DNA from: Ruminococcaceae bacterium UBA7030
GTDB lineage: Bacteria > Bacillota > Clostridia > Oscillospirales > Acutalibacteraceae
Length of the DNA: 11,151 nucleotides
NCBI GenBank assembly: GCA_002494125.1
Contig: DLBD01000071.1
Coordinates: forward strand, 1-11,151
Reading direction: 5' to 3'
The translations under genes were made by a program, and so were the position numbers. The notes under the pieces are model-generated. The model ran no database searches, was not told where the DNA came from, and was given only the letters and a program-made list of their open reading frames with translations. The stretch's first letter is position 1. The number at the start of each line of letters is the position of its first letter. This document shows positions 5,646 to 11,151 of the stretch, piece after piece.

Positions 5646-8090
5646 TTATTCTACGCCTTTGAGGGCTTCGACCATATTGAGTTTGTTTATCTTTCTTCTG
5701 AACAGGAAGCTGACGAGGATTGATACGCCAAGCGTGATTGCCGAGCTGATTATCAGCGTGCGCGGCGATACCGAAATCATCATATCAAATTCATCACCTG
5801 CAAAGTTCAGCATAAAATAGGTGAAGCTCAACCCGAGCGGAACGCCGAGGATGACGCCGATTATTGAATACAGAACGTTCTGTACGATGTTCGTGTTCAG
5901 TATCTTATTCGTGCCGAAGCCGAGCACCTTGAGCGTTGCGTTATCCCTTTCGCGCTCTGTAAACGTCAGCGAGCCGAGGTTATACAGAACGACGACGGAC
6001 AGGATACACGCAAAGAAAATAAGAACGCTTATCATCAGGTTCATGCTTTCCATATAGTTATCCCAGAAACCGTGCATATCCTCCTGCGTGAGCGCGTTGG
6101 TGATATGCGCGTTTTCATAGCCCTCGTTCAGCTGCGGAGAGTCAACGTATGTGGGCTTAAACTCGTAACCGTAGCCTTCAAGAGTATTCCTTGTGAGGGT
6201 GATGCCCTGCGTCATCGGCGTGCGGTTAATCAATGTAATCTTTGACTTAACCCATTTATCCGAGGTGTAAATATGCCACTCAATTTCATCACCGACCGAA
6301 ACGCCGAGCAGATTTGCCATCTTCTGCGACAGGGCGATTGTGTTATCATCGGGCGTAATCTGCTTTCTGCCGCTGTCCGTAATATAGAAGCAGCCCTCGC
6401 CGTCAACTGCAGTCAGGTTGGCGGTTTTCTTTACGCCGTTTGCCTTAACCTCGATAGCGTCTGCCATAATGATTTCGCCGTCAACGTCAGCCTTAATCTG
6501 CTGTGCGTCTGCAAGCGTAGCCTCGCCGTCAAGCATATAACGCACCTGCTGCACCTGAATTTCGTTGTACATCCACTTTTCCATATCCTGCATTGAATCA
6601 AGCGAGGAGAATGCACAAACGAGAAGAGCCATACAGCCTACTGTTCCGGCGATGCCCATAACGGTTTTCATTTTGCCGCGCGTTACGGTGCGGTAGCTCC
6701 AGCGGAAATTGAAACCGAGCCTGCTCCATGCATTTGATTTTTCAAATTTGGAGAGCCTGTATTTTTTCGGCGGCTTCGGTCGCAGAGTCTGCGCAGGACT
6801 TTCCCTGAGTAAGCCCGCCGTGCTTAAAAACGTTGTAAGCGTGCAGACTGCAACCGTGCCGATTGCAACGAAGAAGAATGATTTATCCCAGCCCGATTTC
6901 CACTGTGGGAGCACAAAATATGAGGACATTGACGGATAGAACAGATGCGGTATCGTCAACGGTCCTACTATCAGTCCGAGCGCGGAGCCGATTAAGCTTG
7001 TGTAAAAGCCGTAGCCAACGTAGTGGCACAGGATTGCGCCGTTTGTGAAACCAAGCGCCTTGAGCGTGCCTATCTGCGTGCGCTGTGTGTTTACAAGGCG
7101 GTTCATACTCGTTACGATTGCGAGGATTGCGATGGCAAGGAACAGTATCGGCATCAGCGAGCCGACCATTTTATGCTGCTCCATTTCCGTTGTCAGCATC
7201 TGGATACCCGAGGTTTCAGCCCTCGTTGTATACACTGCGTAATTGTCCTTGAGCGTTTCGTCGATTTTATCCGAAAGCGAAGCGGCATCAACCGAGGTGG
7301 TAAGTGTAATCTGCGTATAAGGTATCATATCCGCAAATTCACTTGCATCTTCTTTTTTGAGTTGCTTTACGATGAATTCTTTTGAAAATCCGCTTAAGGT
7401 TTTCTTGTATTTAAGCAGTTCTTCATTATCCTTTCCGAATTCGTCAATAAGCTCGGCTACGCTTTTATCGCTCTTTTCAATGTAATTAATCAGATAATCC
7501 TTAATCGGCACAGATGTAAGCGGTGCATAGACAAAGCCGATATGATGATAATCGGGCCACAGGTCATTTTTATTGGAATAGTACTGCAGCTCGCTTGAAT
7601 GGATGAGTCCGGCAATCTCAAGCGTGAACTCGGTGCCCTCAAAATCCATTGTGTAGCTGTCGCCGACCTTCAGGTTTTTAGCCTGTGCGAAGTTATAGTC
7701 AAGCCACATTTTTCCCGTGGCGTTGCAGTCGAAGTCAGTACCTTCTACAACGTAGGGCTTACAGATTTCATTTCTGTCAAATCCGTAAAAGTATAAATCG
7801 GGACTGTCCTCGTCAACGCCCTTGACCTCGGCGTAAAATCGCCTTTGAGCACCTGTTACGCCGTCAATAGCTTTAACCTTGTTGACATCGTCTTCACTGA
7901 AGCCTTCGCCCCAAATCCAGCCGTCCGCAAGATTGGTTTGTTCGTAGTAGTCCTTGCGTGAAGCCTCAACGCCCGACCATTCGCCGCCGACGCCCGTGAA
8001 GATAAACACGCCGATAAATGCCATAAGCAGAATGGACAGAAATTGCAGCTTGTTTTGCTTCATATCCTGAAGCATTTTTGTTCTTAACAT
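5646..8090 (-). CDS. ABC transporter permease, two FtsX-type modules
   Basis: An 814-aa membrane protein with eight predicted membrane segments, at about 16-34, 308-328, 353-385, 404-427, 475-497, 684-705, 733-758 and 778-797. Each half has one N-terminal helix, a large extracellular domain (about 35-305 and 500-680) and a three-helix FtsX domain. Both FtsX domains carry the hallmark after their first helix: TQRTQIGTLKALGF and TERERDNATLKVLGF. This is the fused type of MacB-like mechanotransmission permease, which works on extracytoplasmic substrates or lipoproteins rather than by classical import. The gene abuts the ATPase stop codon (TAAATG) and has GAGGTGA 8 nt upstream, so expression is coupled. 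The substrate is unknown; the co-encoded DtxR-type regulator suggests a link to metal status. Confidence 0.9.
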   Translation of the reverse strand: MLRTKMLQDMKQNKLQFLSILLMAFIGVFIFTGVGGEWSGVEASRKDYYEQTNLADGWIWGEGFSEDDVNKVKAIDGVTGAQRRFYAEVKGVDEDSPDLYFYGFDRNEICKPYVVEGTDFDCNATGKMWLDYNFAQAKNLKVGDSYTMDFEGTEFTLEIAGLIHSSELQYYSNKNDLWPDYHHIGFVYAPLTSVPIKDYLINYIEKSDKSVAELIDEFGKDNEELLKYKKTLSGFSKEFIVKQLKKEDASEFADMIPYTQITLTTSVDAASLSDKIDETLKDNYAVYTTRAETSGIQMLTTEMEQHKMVGSLMPILFLAIAILAIVTSMNRLVNTQRTQIGTLKALGFTNGAILCHYVGYGFYTSLIGSALGLIVGPLTIPHLFYPSMSSYFVLPQWKSGWDKSFFFVAIGTVAVCTLTTFLSTAGLLRESPAQTLRPKPPKKYRLSKFEKSNAWSRLGFNFRWSYRTVTRGKMKTVMGIAGTVGCMALLVCAFSSLDSMQDMEKWMYNEIQVQQVRYMLDGEATLADAQQIKADVDGEIIMADAIEVKANGVKKTANLTAVDGEGCFYITDSGRKQITPDDNTIALSQKMANLLGVSVGDEIEWHIYTSDKWVKSKITLINRTPMTQGITLTRNTLEGYGYEFKPTYVDSPQLNEGYENAHITNALTQEDMHGFWDNYMESMNLMISVLIFFACILSVVVLYNLGSLTFTERERDNATLKVLGFGTNKILNTNIVQNVLYSIIGVILGVPLGLSFTYFMLNFAGDEFDMMISVSPRTLIISSAITLGVSILVSFLFRRKINKLNMVEALKGVE

Positions 8091-8792
8091 TTACCAGTTC
8101 ACCTCGCTTATCGCTTTAGGTGAATCGTTGATAACAACCTCTCTGATTTTGCCGTTTTTAACGCGGATAACCTTATCCGCCGCCTCGGCGATTGAGGAGT
8201 TGTGCGTTACGATGATAACAGTCTTTTTCTGCTCGCGGCTCAGGTTCTGAAGCATTGTCAAAATCTGCACGCCCGTATCCGAGTCAAGTGCGCCTGTCGG
8301 CTCGTCGCACAGCAGCACCTTCGGGTTCTTTGCGATTGCTCTTGCGATGGAAACTCTTTGCTGCTCGCCGCCAGAAAGCTGTGAGGGGAACTGATACTTG
8401 TGGTCAAGCAGCCCCACGCTGTCAAGCACCTCGGTCGCCTTTACGGGATTGGAGCATATATCGTTTACAAGTTCAATGTTTTCAAGCGTTGTCAGGGTAG
8501 GAATGAGGTTATAGAACTGAAACACAAATCCAACCTCGTCAGCCCTGTATTTTGTCAGCTTTTTGTCGTTATATTTTGCTATATTATTGCCGTCAACGAT
8601 AATGTCGCCGCTTGTGGCTTTTTCCATACCGCCGAGCAGATTGAGCATAGTCGATTTGCCCGCGCCTGAGGGACCGAGCACAACTACGAACTCTCCCTCA
8701 TTTATTTCAAAGCTCGCTTCGTCAAGTGCGTTGATAACGTGAAGTCCAGTGAAATACTGTTTTGTTACGTTTTTGAATTCAATAAGTGCCAT
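8091..8792 (-). CDS. ABC transporter ATP-binding protein, MacB/LolD type
   Basis: A 233-aa ATPase that powers the adjacent permease. All nucleotide-binding motifs are intact: Walker A GPSGAGKST (40-48), Q-loop Q92 (FVFQFYNLIPTLT), signature LSGGEQQRV (139-147), Walker B VLLCDEP with catalytic E164, D-loop ALD (168-170) and switch H197 (IIVTHN). The QFYNLIPTLT and DEPTGALDS sequences are typical of the subfamily that pairs with FtsX-type permeases. The ATG overlaps the regulator's stop codon by one base (TAATG), with AAGGG about 8 nt upstream. The permease follows without a gap, so the three genes form a coupled unit. Confidence 0.95.
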   Translation of the reverse strand: MALIEFKNVTKQYFTGLHVINALDEASFEINEGEFVVVLGPSGAGKSTMLNLLGGMEKATSGDIIVDGNNIAKYNDKKLTKYRADEVGFVFQFYNLIPTLTTLENIELVNDICSNPVKATEVLDSVGLLDHKYQFPSQLSGGEQQRVSIARAIAKNPKVLLCDEPTGALDSDTGVQILTMLQNLSREQKKTVIIVTHNSSIAEAADKVIRVKNGKIREVVINDSPKAISEVNW

Positions 8793-9160
8793 TAGTTTAC
8801 CCTTCTTTCAAGCATTGCCGCTTTAATTTTGTTCATTGATTCGTCTGAAATAACGTGCTCTATCTTGCAGGCGTCCTCGCTTGCGGTGGCTTTGTCCACG
8901 CCTAAAAAGAGGAAAAATTCGGTTAACACATTATGCCTTTCATAAATCTTTTTGGCGTATTCAAGACCCGTTTCGGTCAGCGTTATATTGCCGTTATCGT
9001 CAACCTCAATAAAGCCGCCTTCCCTAAGAATTCTGACGGCGCGGCTGATGCTCGGCTTTGAGAAGCCCATCTCCGCCGCAATATCTATTGAGCGTACGGG
9101 CGTATTATTCTTTGATAAAACATATATCGTTTCAAGATACATTTCTCCTGATTCGTGCAT
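8792..9160 (-). CDS. Short DtxR-family metal-dependent regulator
   Basis: A 122-aa protein with the DtxR/MntR layout: winged helix-turn-helix (about 1-62, with DIAAEMGFSKPSISRAVRILREGGFIEV) and a helical dimerization and metal-binding domain (about 63-120). There is no SH3-like C-terminal domain, as in MntR. However, the ligand positions are M7, C98, E101 and H102 (GEMYLE, DACKIEH), the set of DtxR/IdeR site 1, where MntR has Asp and Glu in place of Met and Cys. H76 is also present, but other ancillary-site residues are replaced. I therefore infer Fe(II) or a similar ion rather than manganese. The start at 9160 is chosen for CAGGAGG 6 nt upstream; a longer frame from 9199 would overlap the preceding gene. 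It probably controls its own operon. Confidence 0.88.
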   Translation of the reverse strand: MHESGEMYLETIYVLSKNNTPVRSIDIAAEMGFSKPSISRAVRILREGGFIEVDDNGNITLTETGLEYAKKIYERHNVLTEFFLFLGVDKATASEDACKIEHVISDESMNKIKAAMLERRVN

Positions 9161-9174
9161 AGCGTCCTCCTGTT

Positions 9175-9669
9175 TTATGAAAATAAAGTGCATATCCACG
9201 CCGCAAGCAGCGCTACAAACGGAAATGCAATTAGCTTTGCGATTTGTGATTTCAGATTGAAGCCGTATTTTTCAAGGCTTTTGCAACCCTCAATTTCCGG
9301 ATAGTAATGCTGAAAGAAATGCGATTTCGTCAGCAGCAGACAGTCAAAGCAAACCATATCAAACACTTTATAAAGATATAGCATTATTAAAAACCTTGCA
9401 AAGAACTGCCAAAACGTAAAGCCGTTTTGTATGCCGTTAATCGCTCCGTAAATAAATGCAAACGCACAACCGCAAAGACTAACGCCGAGAAGTACGCCGC
9501 CTATCGTTTTTGCGCCCTTAAAACGCTCGGGCTTGTCCTGAATAGCCGCCTGCACATCCTTCGGCGCGGAGCCGAAAAACTTTTTATTCTGCACCAACGC
9601 AACGGCCGAATAAAGCATCAGGCAAATTGATGCAATAAATACTAATGATAACAGTATGGTTACTAACAT
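9175..9669 (-). CDS. Four-helix integral membrane protein, unknown function
   Basis: A 164-aa hydrophobic protein that I do not recognise. Predicted membrane segments lie at about 3-26, 55-78, 86-112 and 142-163. A polar loop (28-52) follows the first helix. Between helices three and four there is a distinctive stretch, DMVCFDCLLLTKSHFFQHYYPEIEGC (about 104-129), with aspartates, cysteines and histidines that could bind metal; this is speculative. The ATG has AGAGGAGAGG just upstream, which overlaps the stop codon of the DUF3793 gene. The gene ends 14 nt before the regulator's start. Its place in the operon suggests a function tied to the ABC transporter or to the metal response. Confidence 0.8.
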   Translation of the reverse strand: MLVTILLSLVFIASICLMLYSAVALVQNKKFFGSAPKDVQAAIQDKPERFKGAKTIGGVLLGVSLCGCAFAFIYGAINGIQNGFTFWQFFARFLIMLYLYKVFDMVCFDCLLLTKSHFFQHYYPEIEGCKSLEKYGFNLKSQIAKLIAFPFVALLAAWICTLFS

Positions 9670-9679
9670 AGCCTCTCCT

Positions 9680-10237
9680 CTAACATTTAACAGTTAATTG
9701 TAATATATCTCTTGAACCCTCCGCATAAAGTCTTGAATATACCTCATGGCATTTTTTGAATTTATTGAACATTTTTATTGCCTCGCACTCGTTGCAGTAA
9801 ACCTTCCAGCAACCGCTGCACAGGCAGTTTCTTGAGCCCTGTTCAATAAAACCTTTTACGTCATCAAGAGGATAACTCAAAAATATTCCGATTTCATGCG
9901 GAAAATCCGTTTGTTCTTTCAGTCGGGTTTTTAATCTGTCTATTGCATAGTCCGTATCGGTGGAGCTGTATCCGTATGTATTCAGGAATTTCGCTACGCC
10001 GCTTTTTTTAAGATCGGCACTAAGCATTTTCTTTCGGCAAACATAAATGAGCGCCGATTGATTCATTTTTCTCAAAACAAGCAATTCTACGCCCTTATCC
10101 CTGAGAAGCTCGTTCCATGCGGATACTGCTGTTTCAAGAGCGCGCTCATTCTCATAAGCGCATGAAAACAAATTTGCCGTTTTGAGCGAAGCCAGAGTTG
10201 GCGAACAGTGCTCAATCAAATAATTATCAATTGACAT
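9680..10237 (-). CDS. DUF3793 family protein, cysteine-rich
   Basis: A 185-aa cytoplasmic protein. The family hallmark HEIGIFLSYPLDDVKGFI lies at 114-131 and is followed by a cysteine cluster, C138-x-C140-xx-C143, C148 and C151, with C163 and C185 beyond. Four to five closely spaced cysteines suggest a metal or iron-sulfur site; this is inference. DUF3793 genes in Clostridia often lie near flavodoxin or iron-related genes, as far as I recall, but no function is established. I chose the ATG at 10237 because GGTGAT lies just upstream and pairs with the 16S tail; an ATG four codons earlier (10249) has no ribosome binding site. It follows the hydrolase-family gene by 18 nt and precedes the membrane protein by 10 nt. 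Confidence 0.85.
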   Translation of the reverse strand: MSIDNYLIEHCSPTLASLKTANLFSCAYENERALETAVSAWNELLRDKGVELLVLRKMNQSALIYVCRKKMLSADLKKSGVAKFLNTYGYSSTDTDYAIDRLKTRLKEQTDFPHEIGIFLSYPLDDVKGFIEQGSRNCLCSGCWKVYCNECEAIKMFNKFKKCHEVYSRLYAEGSRDILQLTVKC

Positions 10238-10255
10238 ATAAATCACCATCTTTTT

Positions 10256-10891
10256 TTAATTCGATTTCTTTTTGTATCCGCAGTCGCAATACGGTCCGCC
10301 GCTTGCAAGGGTATATTCTCTGATAAATTCACTCGTGCCGCCTGCTTCGGTCATATCGTAGTCAAGGTGGCACATCGCGGGCGTGTATTCAAACAGTCCG
10401 TATTCCTGCATCATCGTGCATATTCCGCATTTGGAAAAGCGTGCCTCGTAGCCGCTGCCGTCGGGATAAGGAATAAACTCCATATTCCACGAATACGGGT
10501 TTCTGTCAGCTGCATTCAGCTTTGCGGTTGCCTTCATACCGTCAATATCCTTTTGCGAAAACTTGCTCTTACCACCGAGTTTGCAAAACAGAACCGTAGG
10601 TTTCGTCATCATTGATTTGGCATAGTATTCCGTAAGCTTTTCGACAGTCGGTTTCGGCTTCATAAAGGTCAGAAACGCAATGAACACAGCGCAGTTGACA
10701 GCGTTCATCTTAAAGCGGTCTGCCTTTTCAAATTCGGGAAGCTTTGCAATAATTTCTCTGTATTTCGGCAGTGCCTTTTCGGTTACCCTTTTTGCCGTTT
10801 TCTCGTCAAAGCCGAGCACGGACACCATATTCTTCTTAAATGAGTTTTTATATAACAGCCACATACCCTGCGGCATTCCTGCGTATTTCAT
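10256..10891 (-). CDS. L-2-amino-thiazoline-4-carboxylate hydrolase family protein
   Basis: A 211-aa protein of the ATC hydrolase family. The founding enzyme of Pseudomonas opens the thiazoline ring of L-2-amino-thiazoline-4-carboxylate on the way to cysteine, but most clostridial members are uncharacterised, so the substrate here is open. The N-terminal half is helical. The C-terminal half holds the family's conserved polar set: C155-xx-C158 (KCGICTMMQEYG), C174-HLDYDM with D177 and D179, R191 (FIREYTLASGG) and C202-D-C204. The clustered cysteines and acids resemble a metal-binding site. A carbamoyl-cysteine amidohydrolase, expected if this were the cysteine pathway, is not nearby. The ribosome binding site is weak (GGGTAG). 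It is the first gene of the operon, 62 bp after the methyltransferase gene. Confidence 0.82.
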   Translation of the reverse strand: MKYAGMPQGMWLLYKNSFKKNMVSVLGFDEKTAKRVTEKALPKYREIIAKLPEFEKADRFKMNAVNCAVFIAFLTFMKPKPTVEKLTEYYAKSMMTKPTVLFCKLGGKSKFSQKDIDGMKATAKLNAADRNPYSWNMEFIPYPDGSGYEARFSKCGICTMMQEYGLFEYTPAMCHLDYDMTEAGGTSEFIREYTLASGGPYCDCGYKKKSN

Positions 10892-10897
10892 AATTAT

Positions 10898-10960
10898 CTA
10901 CCCAAAATAAACATCTAAAATCATCATTGTTACAAAGCCGACAGCAAGACCTATTATTTC
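10898..10960 (-). pseudogene. Possible C-terminal remnant of a ZIP metal transporter
   Basis: In a frame offset from the methyltransferase, the last 20 codons before a TAG read as one transmembrane helix, with IGLAVGFVTMMILD followed by VYFG at the end. This closely resembles the final helix of clostridial ZIP-family transporters (typically GF-x-x-MM-x-LDVALG at the C-terminus, from memory). The frame has no start codon that would give a full helix and closes upstream at a TGA within the methyltransferase gene. The likely explanation is a deletion that removed a zip gene; chance similarity cannot be excluded. Confidence 0.35.
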
Positions 10961-11151
10961 TTTCCTACAAGTAATTTTGAAGCGTCAAGCATTAAGAGCT
11001 TTGCCTCTTTGTTTTCAAGGAACAAGCCGTCCGTTGTGTCGAGCAGTTCGACCTTTTCATAACCCATATCGTAAAGCTTTTTGATAAACGACTCCATATC
11101 GCCGTATTTTTGTTTGCTGAATATATCATGGATGGCGAAGGTGCCGCCCTT
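10954..11151 (-). CDS. SAM-dependent methyltransferase, C-terminal fragment (cut by window edge)
   Basis: The last 65 codons of a gene that runs in from the right; its N-terminus with the SAM-binding motifs is outside the window. The visible part begins GGTFAIHDIFSKQKYGD, a strand and loop typical of the late part of a class I (Rossmann) methyltransferase domain. It continues with a helix (MESFIKKLYDMGYEKVEL) and the closing strands DTTDGLFL and KLLVGKK. This ending is common in class I methyltransferases of Clostridia as I remember them. It ends in tandem stops (TAA TAG). It lies 62 bp upstream of the hydrolase-family gene; I see no clear terminator or promoter between them, so read-through is possible. 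Confidence 0.7.
   Translation of the reverse strand, partial: KGGTFAIHDIFSKQKYGDMESFIKKLYDMGYEKVELLDTTDGLFLENKEAKLLMLDASKLLVGKK

Noticed and set aside
6273..7385. Plus-strand open frames of 107 and 120 codons (6273-6596, 7023-7385)
   Set aside because: They lie opposite the continuous permease gene, have no ribosome binding site and low-complexity, Cys/His/Arg-rich translations typical of antisense frames.
9161..9199. Extended N-terminus of the DtxR-family regulator
   Set aside because: It would overlap the preceding gene by 25 bp and add 13 residues not seen in the family. CAGGAGG before the ATG at 9160 decides the start.
1..11151. CRISPR arrays, tRNA or rRNA genes, insertion sequences
   Set aside because: No regularly spaced repeats, no cloverleaf-like sequences and no transposase or terminal inverted repeats were seen on either strand.

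Overview
The window reads as a stretch of chromosome from an anaerobic Firmicute, most likely a gut Clostridium relative of the Oscillospiraceae/Ruminococcaceae kind. This is an inference from the gene families (Tn916-type integrase, MOBP relaxase of the Firmicutes integrative elements, DUF3793, a small rubrerythrin), the AAAGGAGG-type ribosome binding sites, the TTG start and the moderately low GC. Every gene I can support lies on the minus strand, so the window reads right to left. No stretch longer than 300 bases lacks a gene.

Left part (about 1-5130): a compact integrative mobilizable element. It carries a tyrosine integrase, an excisionase, a MOBP-type relaxase, a small relaxase accessory protein, a winged-helix protein, a zinc-ribbon protein and a LexA/CI-type self-cleaving repressor. 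There are no type IV secretion genes and no obvious cargo, so it would have to borrow a conjugation machine. A strong oriT candidate sits at about 3491-3585. It has a perfect 17-nt inverted repeat followed by ATCCTG^T, which matches the nick consensus of the IncP/Ti group of MOBP relaxases. The repressor has its own TTGACA/TATATT promoter with a palindrome just downstream. A 17-nt motif (16/17 identical) occurs upstream of both the excisionase and the repressor, which suggests a switch in which DNA damage releases excision and transfer. Neither attachment site could be defined.

Middle (5143-5640): a monocistronic rubrerythrin-like di-iron protein. It has a TTG start, a good promoter and a clean terminator. 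Its -35 box lies inside the terminator hairpin of the next operon.

Right part (5646-10891): a tightly packed operon. In transcription order it encodes an L-2-amino-thiazoline-4-carboxylate hydrolase-family protein, a cysteine-rich DUF3793 protein, a four-helix membrane protein, a short DtxR-family regulator with DtxR/IdeR-like (iron-type) ligands, a MacB/LolD-type ABC ATPase and an 814-aa two-module FtsX-type permease. It ends at a hairpin terminator at 5609-5640. The ligand set and DUF3793 suggest control by iron or redox state; the transported substrate is unknown. Upstream, the window cuts into the 3' end of a SAM-dependent methyltransferase. Between that gene and the operon lie about 20 codons resembling the C-terminus of a ZIP metal transporter, probably a deletion scar.
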